A stretch of 64,000 nucleotides of DNA from Paenibacillus ginsengihumi DSM 21568 (lineage in GTDB: Bacteria > Bacillota > Bacilli > Paenibacillales > NBRC-103111). Below the pieces are notes generated by a model. That model was not told the DNA's origin and ran no database searches. It was given only the letters and a program-made list of their open reading frames with translations. Within the stretch, counting starts at the first letter, position 1, and every line of letters starts with the position of its first letter. Made by a program: the position numbers and the translations under genes. The stretch spans positions 10,254-74,253 of the forward strand of contig NZ_KB905549.1 of assembly GCF_000380965.1 (NCBI RefSeq). The letters run 5' to 3'. Of this stretch, positions 9,194 to 17,322 are shown one piece after another.

Positions 9194-9826
9194 TTGAAAG
9201 GGCAGCAGCAATGGAAACTGCTTCGCGACATTTTTATTTCTTTCTTCAAAATCGGCCCCGTCACATTCGGCGGCGGCTATGCGATGATCCCGCTCATCGA
9301 ACGGGAGGTGGTCGAGCGGCGCGGCTGGGTGAAGTCCCGCGATATTGCCGATGTGTTCGCCATATCCGAATCGATTCCGGGCGCGATCGCCGTCAATTCG
9401 GCTGTCTTCGTCGGCTATCGGATCGCCAGGGTGCCCGGCGCGCTGGCCGCCATGATCGGCGTGGTGCTCCCTACCTTTTTAATCGTTATCGCCCTGTGCG
9501 TCCTCTTCATGCAGGTACACGATCACCCGAAGGTGGAGGCGGCCTTCCAGGGAATCCGCGCGGCGACCGTCGCGCTGATCGCCTACGCAGGCATCAAGAT
9601 CGGCAAAACGGCCGTGCTGGACAAAGCGACGCTGGCTGCCGCCCTCGCGACGACCGCCGTGCTGTACTTCCTGCACCTGAACCCGGTCTTGATCATTGCC
9701 GCCGGCGCTTTGACGGGGATCGCTCTGGTCAGGATCAAGCAGCGGCTCGGCCTTCAGGTGAAGCTGGAGCATGAGGAAACGATGAAATACAAATACAAGG
9801 ATTACTTCATAGGAGACGGGATCTGA
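9194..9826 (+). CDS. chromate transporter, N-terminal-type half (short-chain CHR)
   Basis: A 210-aa membrane protein of the chromate ion transporter (CHR) family, one-domain form. The signature FFKIGPVTFGGGYAMIPLIERE begins at about residue 15, followed by SESIPGAIAVNSAVFVGYRIA; about six membrane segments. The frame is open from 9092, but TTG 9194 is preferred because AAGGGGGGAC lies 7 nt upstream. A TATACT -10-like box is at 9159-9164. Short-chain CHR proteins work as pairs of opposite topology, and the partner is 34 bp downstream. The substrate could be chromate or another oxyanion such as sulfate. Confidence 0.9.
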   Translation: MKGQQQWKLLRDIFISFFKIGPVTFGGGYAMIPLIEREVVERRGWVKSRDIADVFAISESIPGAIAVNSAVFVGYRIARVPGALAAMIGVVLPTFLIVIALCVLFMQVHDHPKVEAAFQGIRAATVALIAYAGIKIGKTAVLDKATLAAALATTAVLYFLHLNPVLIIAAGALTGIALVRIKQRLGLQVKLEHEETMKYKYKDYFIGDGI

Positions 9827-9860
9827 TCGTTTTCTTATCGGAAGCAAGGAGGCGGGTAGG

Positions 9861-10400
9861 TTGGTTTTATGGGAACTGTTCACAACGTTTTTGGTCATTG
9901 GCTTCGTGTCGTTCGGCGGCGGCTATGCGATGATTCCGGTGATCGAGCAGCAAGTATCCTCCCATGGCTGGATGACGACGCAGGAGTTTACGGATGCCAT
10001 CGCCGTGGCCGGGATGTCGCCCGGGCCGATCGGCACGAACAGCGCGATCTTCGTCGGCTACAAGACGGCCGGTCTGCCCGGGGCGATCGCTTCCGCCGCC
10101 GGCATGGTCGTCCCTTCGCTTATCATCGTCATCGCCGTTGCGGCCTTTTTTTATAAAATCCATCACAACCACTGGGTCAAAGCCGCATTTTACGGACTGC
10201 GCCCCATTATCACCGGGTTGATCATCTACGGCGCCATTCGCTTCGCCGTCAGCAACGGAGTCATCGGCACCATGTCGGCACATACCGTGATCGCTCTGCT
10301 GCTGTTTGCCGCCTCGCTGTTCGCGCTGCTGTACGTCCGGCTGCACCCCTTCTTCGTGATCGTCCTCTCGGGCCTCGTCGGGATCGCCATATACGGCTAG
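9861..10400 (+). CDS. chromate transporter, second half (short-chain CHR)
   Basis: A 179-aa membrane protein homologous to the preceding gene: it repeats the FGGGYAMIPVIEQQ motif near residue 19 and the MSPGPIGTNSAIFVGYKTAG motif. TTG 9861 follows AAGGAGGCGGG. Together the two products make up the two CHR domains that are fused in long ChrA proteins. They probably form a heterodimer in the membrane. Confidence 0.9.
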   Translation: MVLWELFTTFLVIGFVSFGGGYAMIPVIEQQVSSHGWMTTQEFTDAIAVAGMSPGPIGTNSAIFVGYKTAGLPGAIASAAGMVVPSLIIVIAVAAFFYKIHHNHWVKAAFYGLRPIITGLIIYGAIRFAVSNGVIGTMSAHTVIALLLFAASLFALLYVRLHPFFVIVLSGLVGIAIYG

Positions 10401-10485
10401 GGATTCCTGCCTTTCCCATTCTGTTGTATAATATATGCTTGATCCGGTATGCTGCGGTCAATCCGTCCCGGGAGGGCTTACAACA

Positions 10486-11697
10486 ATGGAACGCAAGGCA
10501 ATTGAAGAACGAATTGGCGGCCGCAAGGCCAAAGATATTTATGAGCTGATCCGCAGGCAGGGCACCGTGTCGAAGCAGGAGCTGCTGGAGCAGAGTGGCC
10601 TGACCGGCAGCACGCTGACGCGAACGCTGGAGGACCTGTCAGCCCAGGGGCTGATCCTGGAGGCGGGGTTCGGCGACTCGACGGGCGGGCGCCGGCCGAT
10701 TCTGTACGAGACGAATCCCGCCTACGGTTACGTGTTCGGCCTCGATATTTCCAGGGTATATTCCAGGCTCAACCTGTACGATCTGCATTTGAACCGCCTT
10801 GAATCGGAGCGCTGGGTCATGACGGAGGACGCGACGCCGGACAAGCTGCTCGCCGACATCGTCCGCTCGGCCAAGGCGATGCTGCAGCGCAGAGGGCTTC
10901 GGCCGCAGGATGTCATCGGCATGGGCATCGGCGCCGTCGGGCCGATCGACCGCTCGGCGGGGACGATTCTCGAGCCGCTTCATTTTGCCGCGCCGGGCTG
11001 GAACCACATTCCGATCGTCTCCCGGCTCGAGGACGAGCTCGGCTTTCCGGCGCTGCTGGACAACGGCGCCAACACGGCCATCATCGGAGAATGGTGGGCC
11101 GACCGGGAGCGGGAATACCGTCATTTGCTGTACGTGCATGTCGGCGTCGGACTGCGCTCGTCGATGATGACCGGAGGCAAGATCGTGTACGGGGCCGTTG
11201 ACATGGAAGGCTCCGTCGGCCAGATGATTATTCAGACGAACGGAGACCGGCTGAGAAATCACGGCAACTACGGCTCGCTCGAATCGTACGTATCGGTGCA
11301 CGCGCTGGAGGAGCAGGCCCGCTCGAGGCTGAAGCAGGGCCGCGACAGTCTGCTTCGCGAGCTGGAGCCCGATCCGGACAAAATATCCTACATGCATCTG
11401 GAGCAGGCGCTGCAAAGCGGCGATCCACTGGCTGCCGAGCTGTTCACCCAGGCCGCCACCTATTTCGGAATCGGCCTGGCCAATTTGCTGAACGTGCTTC
11501 ATCCGGAGAAGGTCGTTCTCGGCGGCACGCTGATCGGCAGCCATCCTTCCTTCTTCCATACGGCGACCCGGGTGGCGATTCGCAACACGTACCATTATCC
11601 GAAGTACCAGGTCGTGTTCAGTCTGGGCCGGCTCGGCGATGAGGCGCTGGCGGCAGGGGCCGCCACGATGGTCATCAACCGGATGACAGAGCAGTAA
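10486..11697 (+). CDS. ROK-family transcriptional regulator (NagC/XylR type)
   Basis: A 403-aa repressor. The N-terminal winged HTH covers about residues 15-75 (KDIYELIRRQGTVSKQELLEQSGLTGSTLTRTLEDL), followed by a ROK sugar-kinase-like domain starting at GYVFGLDISRVYSRLNLYD. The usual ROK zinc-site cysteines (CxCGxxGC) are absent: the equivalent region reads GDRLRNHGNYGSLESYVS, so any sugar binding must differ. ATG 10486 has GGGAGGG at 10470-10476. It stands alone between chromate-transport and DGQHR genes, so its targets are unknown. Confidence 0.85.
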   Translation: MERKAIEERIGGRKAKDIYELIRRQGTVSKQELLEQSGLTGSTLTRTLEDLSAQGLILEAGFGDSTGGRRPILYETNPAYGYVFGLDISRVYSRLNLYDLHLNRLESERWVMTEDATPDKLLADIVRSAKAMLQRRGLRPQDVIGMGIGAVGPIDRSAGTILEPLHFAAPGWNHIPIVSRLEDELGFPALLDNGANTAIIGEWWADREREYRHLLYVHVGVGLRSSMMTGGKIVYGAVDMEGSVGQMIIQTNGDRLRNHGNYGSLESYVSVHALEEQARSRLKQGRDSLLRELEPDPDKISYMHLEQALQSGDPLAAELFTQAATYFGIGLANLLNVLHPEKVVLGGTLIGSHPSFFHTATRVAIRNTYHYPKYQVVFSLGRLGDEALAAGAATMVINRMTEQ

Positions 11698-11818
11698 GCA
11701 GTAATCAGTAAGCCCTCGCCAAAGGCGCGCGTTAAGCAATTCATCATCATTGTCTCAGAAAACCATCGGAGGCCCCGGGGAGCCTAAAGCTGTACTCCCG
11801 GCCTTTTGAAACGACAAC

Positions 11819-11860
11819 AGCCCCAAGCGGCGGCAGTATGCCGAACGCTTGGGGCTTTTT
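11819..11860 (+). terminator. Rho-independent terminator (convergent)
   Basis: The perfect 11-bp stem AGCCCCAAGCG/CGCTTGGGGCT (11819-11829 / 11846-11856) ends in five Ts. It ends ROK-regulator transcription and lies 14 bp from the convergent DGQHR stop. A second, weaker GC-rich hairpin (GGCCCCGGGGAG...CTCCCGGCCTTTT) lies just upstream at about 11770-11807. Confidence 0.9.
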
Positions 11861-11873
11861 GGGCAGCTTGCGT

Positions 11874-13049
11874 TTAAGCCGTCGCTTCGTCTTCTTCGAT
11901 GGGATCGCCGTGCATTTGCTGGAACAGCCGCACGAATTTGGCGTGCTTGCGCAGCGACTTCTCGTGGATCAGGTTCAGCTTGCCGTTGTCCAGCTTGCCG
12001 AACTCCTCGATCAGCATCTCGTTATCGTGCGTCCAATCGAAGCCCTCGAAGATGCTCAGGCAGGAGGTCCAGTTCTTCACATACTTGCCGTCCGAGAACA
12101 GATGGCGGTGGGCATACAGGGCGATGCTTTCCTGCATGGCGCGCGACGACGAGCTGTACTGCGGCAGGCCCGGCTGCTCGGGCATGAGCGGCAGCAGCGT
12201 GCTGTAGAACTGATGCAAAATCTCGATGTACGTCGACGGGTCCTGCTTGATCTTTCTCGCCAGCTCGTAGGACGGCTGCATTTTTCCGGTGAACAGCATC
12301 GTCGCCGTCGAATAAATCCAGCTGAACGAGGTGAAATTTTTGTTGTACGCCGTCAGGTTGGCCCGCCGCTCGACGCCGGCCCCTTTGAGGAACACGTTGT
12401 GATCGACGACCTGCTGAATGATCACATTGAGCGGATCGATCGAGTCGAACGAGTGGCCGAGCTCCTTGCTGACGAGCTGCACTTTGGAGTTGATATCTCC
12501 GAACAGCTGCTTCTCCTGCTCTTCATCCAGCCCGATGTACAGCTGTACGGCCAGCTCGCTTTCCATGAGCTCCAGGCGGCGCTGCTCCAGTTGGCGCACC
12601 TGTCCTTCCAGCTGCTCCAACTCCTGGGCCAGCTCGGCGATGTCCGGATTTTTGCGGCACTTGATCTTGAGCGCCGCCACCTTCTTGTCGAGGCTGCGCG
12701 CTTCCTTCAGCATCTGCTCGTTGACATAGCCGAGCGCCAGGATGCGGTGCTGGCCGTCGAGAATGCTCAGCTTCGCGCCGGGACGCAAATACAGCCCTTC
12801 CTCGGCCTTGGCCAAGCTGCTGACATCGCGCAGCGACAGCGTCACCGGTCCGAAAAAGACGCGGTCCAGGTCGCGCTCCTGCAAGTAATTGGATATTTTC
12901 CGGCGCTGGCCGGCGCTGAGCTTCCGCTGAACCATCGGATCGATCGTCGTGTAGTTGAGCAGATCCTGCACCTGGATCGCTACGGTTGCCAAGCCGAATT
13001 TATCGCAGAACGGATGAATCGTCATCCGCAGACAAAGTCCGTCCATCAT
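11874..13049 (-). CDS. DGQHR-domain protein (DndB-like), distal gene of pair
   Basis: A 391-aa protein of the DGQHR superfamily, which includes DndB, the regulator in DNA phosphorothioation systems, and is distantly ParB-like. The hallmark DGQHR is at residues 98-102 (LSILDGQHRILAL), and the second family motif (QLFGDINSKVQ) is about 115 residues later. An intervening charged helix (about 108-155) could be a coiled coil. GGAGGACGTCGT precedes ATG 13049, which overlaps the stop of the upstream homologue (ATGA). No dndC, D or E genes are nearby, so the pair is an orphan. Its function is unknown. Confidence 0.82.
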   Translation of the reverse strand: MMDGLCLRMTIHPFCDKFGLATVAIQVQDLLNYTTIDPMVQRKLSAGQRRKISNYLQERDLDRVFFGPVTLSLRDVSSLAKAEEGLYLRPGAKLSILDGQHRILALGYVNEQMLKEARSLDKKVAALKIKCRKNPDIAELAQELEQLEGQVRQLEQRRLELMESELAVQLYIGLDEEQEKQLFGDINSKVQLVSKELGHSFDSIDPLNVIIQQVVDHNVFLKGAGVERRANLTAYNKNFTSFSWIYSTATMLFTGKMQPSYELARKIKQDPSTYIEILHQFYSTLLPLMPEQPGLPQYSSSSRAMQESIALYAHRHLFSDGKYVKNWTSCLSIFEGFDWTHDNEMLIEEFGKLDNGKLNLIHEKSLRKHAKFVRLFQQMHGDPIEEDEATA

Positions 13050-14182
13050 ACGACGTCCTCCTTATCCCGAATCAGGAACAGATGGTGCTCCTGATAAAAT
13101 TCTTTGACGTACTGATAAGCCTTCATGATGCGCGTGCGCCGCGGCAGACGGTCCTTCTCGTCGCCCGAATAGATCGCGTTCCAATCGATATGCGGCAAAA
13201 TTTTGACGGCATAATCCAGCGCGTATTTGTTGAAGGTGCCGGTCTTCTTCACTTCCTCGTGGAAGAACATCGCCAGCGCGATCTGCAGGTTCTCCGTCCA
13301 GCAAAGCTCGCCCTTCTCCGGCTCGGGCAAATATTTCAGCAACGCCTCGAAGTAGGCGGAGGCCAGCTTCAGATGCTCTTCAATCTCGGCATCGGTGAAG
13401 TAGTAGCCGTTGTTGCGGGCGGCCGATTTCAGGCGACCCTCGAACAAGCCGATCAAAATCTCGATCAACAGGTGATACGAGAACAAATATTCCGGCCCTT
13501 TGCCCCGTTCGGTGAACATATCGACCGGGATGCGCTTCATCACCGGCGCGCTCTCCACCAGCTTCGAAGCAAGCACGTGATAGAAGCGGCGCTGCTCGCG
13601 GAGCACGGCCAGGTTGCCGCCGATTTTGCGCGGAAGCTTGTTGATGTCGGAGAACAGCTGGCGCTCCTGGCGGGCGTTAATATCCAGATAGATCATGGTG
13701 GACATCGGGAAAGCGTACAGCTTCCGCATCTTGTCCGTAATCTCTTCCATTCGATCGTACTCGCGCCGGTCTTTAGCCCTGGCCATGGCGCTTTGCAGCG
13801 TTTCCATCAGCCGCTGAAAGGCAGCCAGACGATGCTGCCCGTCGACGACGTACAGCTTCTCGATCGCCTGCAGACGGTACACCTGCGCCGCCTCGTCGTA
13901 TTCTCCCGCGCCTCTCGCCGACAGAATGATGCCCGGGAAATAGATCGTCTGTCCGTGATCGAGATACAGCATGATGTAATCCATCAGCTTGGACAAGTTT
14001 TGCGGCACGATCGAGCGCTGCACCTCGAGATCCACCTCATAAATAGAAAAAAGCTTGCTCATCGGCAGCGTCGTTGAAAGCGTCGTTTGCCCGAACGTGC
14101 GGGAGAGAACTCCCGGAATTTCGATGAAAGAAGACGCTTTTTGCTCTGCCAGCAGTTCCGATAAAGATGAAACCGGATCCAT
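13046..14182 (-). CDS. DGQHR-domain protein (DndB-like), proximal gene of pair
   Basis: A 378-aa homologue of the next gene. DGQHR is at residues 114-118 (LYVVDGQHRLAAF), and the late motif RQLFSDINKLPRKIG matches the (Q/R)LFxDIN box of the partner. AAGGAGG lies 7 nt before ATG 14182. The two proteins are clearly diverged rather than a recent duplication, so they probably act as a heteromer. A candidate promoter and an inverted-repeat operator lie about 165-205 bp upstream. Nucleic-acid binding is known for DndB, but here it is only inferred. Confidence 0.82.
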   Translation of the reverse strand: MDPVSSLSELLAEQKASSFIEIPGVLSRTFGQTTLSTTLPMSKLFSIYEVDLEVQRSIVPQNLSKLMDYIMLYLDHGQTIYFPGIILSARGAGEYDEAAQVYRLQAIEKLYVVDGQHRLAAFQRLMETLQSAMARAKDRREYDRMEEITDKMRKLYAFPMSTMIYLDINARQERQLFSDINKLPRKIGGNLAVLREQRRFYHVLASKLVESAPVMKRIPVDMFTERGKGPEYLFSYHLLIEILIGLFEGRLKSAARNNGYYFTDAEIEEHLKLASAYFEALLKYLPEPEKGELCWTENLQIALAMFFHEEVKKTGTFNKYALDYAVKILPHIDWNAIYSGDEKDRLPRRTRIMKAYQYVKEFYQEHHLFLIRDKEDVV

Positions 14183-14346
14183 TCATACTCCTCCTTCTAT
14201 ATGCGTTGTCAGCTTTAAAAGCCGAACCGAAAGCCGCGCCAGAATGCCACCGGAATGCCAAAAGCTTGAAACTGGATGCGCTTCAGCGAAAGCCATAAGA
14301 TCGGGCAATGCAAATCCGTCGAAAGCTTCTTGACACAAGGCAGATA

Positions 14347-14386
14347 TACTAATTTTACGTTAGTAGGTTCATATAGTTCCATTATA
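14347..14386 (-). promoter_or_regulatory. candidate promoter and inverted-repeat operator of the DGQHR pair
   Basis: On the minus strand a consensus TATAAT (+ strand ATTATA, 14381-14386) is followed, about where transcription would begin, by the perfect 6-bp inverted repeat TACTAA-N7-TTAGTA (14347-14365). That position suits a repressor site. The 5' leader would be about 190 nt. The rest of 14183-14834 holds no convincing gene; the small open frames there lack ribosome binding sites. Confidence 0.45.
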
Positions 14387-14834
14387 CACCGATTTGTCAC
14401 GAAACATTCAGCATATTGGTATAAAAATGTAGGATTTATTGCCCGCTTGTTTGCAGACGCCGCAGAAGGCTCTGCGTCAGGCGACGGCTTCCCTCCCCAG
14501 CCTTCCATAAACATAAAAGCGTTTCCTATTCTTTACAGGCTTCAGGGCGCTCGAACCCGTCATTCGAGCGGGAGGCAAGCGATCGGATGCCAATAGCCGC
14601 AGCCGGTTCACGGACCGCTCGAAAGGCATTCCGAATGATCAGCCTATTCTATTTTACTGATTGTGCGGCAGAAATTAAAGTCATACTTTAACGATTCATG
14701 AAGAAATGGGCGGCGATTGGCGACGGCAGGCCGCAAAAAACCGAAATGAAGCTGCCGACATCGGCCCAGCGGCGTTGCCCGAGGGGATGCTTTACGGTTT
14801 GACAATCTTTAACTAGCTTTCATGAGGAATAATT

Positions 14835-14843
14835 TGCTATAAT
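14835..14843 (+). promoter_or_regulatory. extended -10 promoter of the small membrane-protein gene
   Basis: TGCTATAAT is a perfect extended -10 (TGnTATAAT) 38 bp upstream of the start codon at 14882. No good -35 lies at 16-18 bp; a TTGACA at 14799 is 33 bp away and cannot serve as its -35. Confidence 0.6.
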
Positions 14844-14881
14844 AGACAGTATCAAATTATGGTAATCAAGGGGCTTTTTTC

Positions 14882-15073
14882 ATGATTCCTATGTCGTATG
14901 CATTCAACTTCTTTCTGGAAAGAAATGAGGAAATCAATACGGCTGTGCCGCCGCTCCCGATACCTATAGAATACCACATCCTGATTCTGGCCGTGCTGCT
15001 CGCCGCCTGTTATTGGGCCGACCGCAAATACCGCCGCAACAGCAAGAACAAAAACAAGGATTCCAAGGATTGA
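14882..15073 (+). CDS. small single-pass membrane protein
   Basis: A 63-aa protein with one hydrophobic segment (about residues 30-45, YHILILAVLLAACYWA) and a strongly basic tail (DRKYRRNSKNKNKDSKD), so probably N-out/C-in. AAGGGGC lies about 9 nt before ATG 14882, and an extended -10 promoter is upstream, which makes expression credible. I do not recognise a family. A second in-frame ATG at 14891 is an alternative start. Confidence 0.6.
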   Translation: MIPMSYAFNFFLERNEEINTAVPPLPIPIEYHILILAVLLAACYWADRKYRRNSKNKNKDSKD

Positions 15074-15145
15074 TCCGCCTTGTCAACCGGGGCGGGGAAC
15101 ACGGTCCGCAGGCTGCCAGCCGTCTCCCGCATTTTTCCAGACGAA

Positions 15146-15189
15146 GCAGGGCTGTATTCCGCCGCTCCATCTGCGGAATGCAGCCCTGC
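15146..15189. terminator. long convergent stem-loop
   Basis: A 17-bp stem with one G-T wobble (GCAGGGCTGTATTCCGC at 15146-15162, GCGGAATGCAGCCCTGC at 15173-15189) lies between the small membrane-protein gene and the convergent glpK. There is no clear U-run on either strand, so termination is inferred from strength and position. Confidence 0.65.
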
Positions 15190-15219
15190 ATCTTGCCTGC
15201 CGCTGTTGCCGGAGCCGGT

Positions 15220-16707
15220 CTAACGGTCCAACTGGTAGCCGAGCGCCTGCTTCCAGCCGGAATAGACGGACTCCCGGTATTCCTCGCTTCGCTCCGGCTT
15301 AAACGTGCGGTCGTAGCCTGACAGCTGCCCGATCTCCTCCAGCCCGCTCCAGAAGCCGACCGCCAGGCCGGCAAGCAGCGCCGCTCCGAGCGCCGTCGTC
15401 TCGACCACTGCCGGCCTCGTGACGGCCACGCCCAGCAAATCCGCCTGGAACTGCATCAGGAACCCGTTCCTGGCCGCTCCGCCGTCGACGCGCAGCTCGC
15501 TCAGCTTGGTGCCCGACTCCTGCTGCATCACCTCCAGCACGTCGCGGCTCTGGTAAGCGATCGCTTCCAGCGCGGCGCGCACCAGATGAGCGCGGCCGGT
15601 ACCCCGCGACAGCCCCGAGATCATGCCGCGGGCGTTCGGCTGCCAATGCGGCGTGCCGAGCCCGGCAAAGGCGGGCACGAAATAGACGCCGCCGGTGTCG
15701 GGCACCGACAAGGCCAAGCTTTCGGTTTCGGCGGAATCGCCGATGAGGCCGAGCCCGTCGCGCAGCCACTGAACGACCGCCCCGGCGATGAATACGCTGC
15801 CCTCCAGGGCGTAGGTCACCTCGTCGCCGATCTGCCAGCCGACCGTCGTCAGCAAGCCGTTTTGCGACATGACCGGCTTGCCGCCCGTATTGGCCAGGAT
15901 GAAGCAGCCGGTGCCGTACGTATTCTTGGCCATACCTGCGCGGAAGCAGCCTTGGCCGAACAGAGCGGCCTGCTGGTCGCCGGCGACTCCGCCGATCGGA
16001 ATGGCGCTGCCTTCTCCAAGCAGCGCGGTATGCCCGTACAAGCCGCTCGACGGGCGGACCTCCGGCAGCATCGCTCTAGGAACGCCCAGCTCCCGCAGCA
16101 GCTCGTCGTCCCATTGCAGCGTATGGATGTTGAACATGAGCGTGCGCGAGGCGTTGGACACGTCGGTGGCGTGCACCGCTCCGCCGGTCAGCCGCCAAAT
16201 AAGCCAGGAATCGATCGTCCCGAACAGCGCCTCTCCCCGCTCCGCTTTCTCGCGAATTTCGGGGTGACGGTCGAGAATCCACTTCAGCTTCGTACCGGAA
16301 AAGTACGGATCAAGCACAAGTCCCGTCTTCTGCCGGAACAGATCCGTCAGCCCGCGCGCCTTCAGGCTCTCGCACAGCTCCGCCGTCCTGCGGCACTGCC
16401 ATACGATGGCCGGATGTAGCGGCTTGCCCGTCGCCTTGTCCCAGACGACGGTCGTCTCCCGCTGATTCGTAATGCCGAGCGCGGCGATGTCGGACGGCGC
16501 GATGCCTGCTGCGGCCTGCTTCATCACTTCCAGCTGCACCTGCCATATTTCTTCGGGATCGTGCTCGACCCAACCGGCCACCGGGAACCGCTGGGTGAAT
16601 TCCTGCTGCGCGGTTCGCACGACGGCTCCGCGATGATCGAACATAATGGCCCGGCAGCTCGTCGTTCCCTGATCGAGCGCCAACACGTATTTCGGTTTCG
16701 CCGCCAC
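15220..16707 (-). CDS. glpK: glycerol kinase
   Basis: A 495-aa cytoplasmic kinase that converts glycerol to sn-glycerol-3-phosphate. FGGY-family motifs are present: the N-terminal phosphate loop [16 protein letters not shown], the middle ATPase segment, and the C-terminal [18 protein letters not shown]. The length is as expected (B. subtilis GlpK is 496 aa). The open frame reaches 16749, but GTG 16707 is chosen: AAGGAGGAG ends about 7 nt upstream and the protein then begins just before [12 protein letters not shown]. glpD lies divergently about 600 bp away and glpP further downstream; no glycerol facilitator gene is in the window. Confidence 0.96.
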   Translation of the reverse strand: MAAKPKYVLALDQGTTSCRAIMFDHRGAVVRTAQQEFTQRFPVAGWVEHDPEEIWQVQLEVMKQAAAGIAPSDIAALGITNQRETTVVWDKATGKPLHPAIVWQCRRTAELCESLKARGLTDLFRQKTGLVLDPYFSGTKLKWILDRHPEIREKAERGEALFGTIDSWLIWRLTGGAVHATDVSNASRTLMFNIHTLQWDDELLRELGVPRAMLPEVRPSSGLYGHTALLGEGSAIPIGGVAGDQQAALFGQGCFRAGMAKNTYGTGCFILANTGGKPVMSQNGLLTTVGWQIGDEVTYALEGSVFIAGAVVQWLRDGLGLIGDSAETESLALSVPDTGGVYFVPAFAGLGTPHWQPNARGMISGLSRGTGRAHLVRAALEAIAYQSRDVLEVMQQESGTKLSELRVDGGAARNGFLMQFQADLLGVAVTRPAVVETTALGAALLAGLAVGFWSGLEEIGQLSGYDRTFKPERSEEYRESVYSGWKQALGYQLDR

Positions 16708-16941
16708 GGGTAATCTCCTCCTTAAGAGCGCTTTCTTTATTTCGAGCATCCGGGCACAATGCGCGCAAAACTATAGGGCGCGGCCGGGCTCGGGGAAGCA
16801 GTCTCGATTCATGTAAAATAAATCACAACCGACAAGAACAGTTCATCGGCAATCTAACATAGCGCTCTTCGGCCTGTCAAGACCCGGGCGGGCGCAACCA
16901 AAGCGGGAGGCCTGGCGCAAACGCGGGGAAGCAGCGTACCC

Positions 16942-17131
16942 GATGCCGTCCAAAAGCGTACCAGAAGCCGCTAAAGGGCGCACCGAAGCTGCTAATGAGC
17001 TTCCGAAGCCGCCAAAGGGCACCACGGCTGCTAATGTGCTTACCGAAGCCGCTAAAGGGCGCGCCAAAGCTGCTAAAAGGTGTACCAATGCCGCCAAAGG
17101 GCGCTCCGAAGCCGCTAAAAAAGGTTGCGCC
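16942..17131. repeat. about 21-bp-unit intergenic minisatellite
   Basis: About eight degenerate 19-21-bp units (GCCGCTAAAGGGCGCACCGAA, GCTGCTAATGAGCTTCCGAA and so on) fill the glpK-glpD divergent region just upstream of the glpD promoter. The array opens a 75-codon frame rich in EAAKGR heptads, but I see no ribosome binding site. It recalls the array at the left window edge in style, not in sequence. Apart from this array, 16708-16941 contains nothing I can identify. Confidence 0.75.
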
Positions 17132-17154
17132 GATCCCCCCGCTCGTGCTATAGT
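17125..17154 (+). promoter_or_regulatory. glpD promoter
   Basis: TTGCGC (17125-17130), 18 bp, then TATAGT (17149-17154), which is preceded by TG to make an extended -10. It lies directly after the minisatellite and about 40 bp before the leader terminator. Confidence 0.55.
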
Positions 17155-17193
17155 AACGTTAACAAGTTAATTACGTACGGGTCAGAGATCAAG

Positions 17194-17292
17194 AGAAGAC
17201 CGCAGCAAGCTCTACGCTTGCTCTTTCATCGGCATTTGCTGCCGGGAAGGGCTACGCCACGCATAGAGCTCGTTCTGCGTGTCTTCTTTTTG
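17194..17292 (+). promoter_or_regulatory. glpD leader terminator, probable GlpP antitermination site
   Basis: A two-part stem in the glpD 5' leader: AGAAGAC plus CGCAG (17194-17205) pairs with CTGCG-T-GTCTTCT (17275-17287), leaving one bulged T. Inside it AGCTCTA (17208-17214) pairs with TAGAGCT (17264-17270). The outer stem runs into a T-tract (17287-17291), 31 bp before glpD. In B. subtilis, GlpP with glycerol-3-phosphate prevents termination at such a glpD leader; a glpP gene lies downstream here, so the same control is inferred. Confidence 0.8.
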
Positions 17293-17322
17293 TTTGCTCC
17301 GGCCCGGGAAGGATGATGACCG

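Noticed and set aside
11874-14182. A Dnd phosphorothioation locus
   Set aside because: No dndA, C, D or E gene is present nearby; only DGQHR-domain proteins are seen.
14799-14804. TTGACA as -35 of the 14838 TATAAT
   Set aside because: Spacing is 33 bp, far beyond 16-19 bp.
16943-17170. A 75-codon EAAKGR-repeat frame in the glpK-glpD gap
   Set aside because: It is explained by the 21-bp minisatellite, has no ribosome binding site, and overlaps the glpD promoter.
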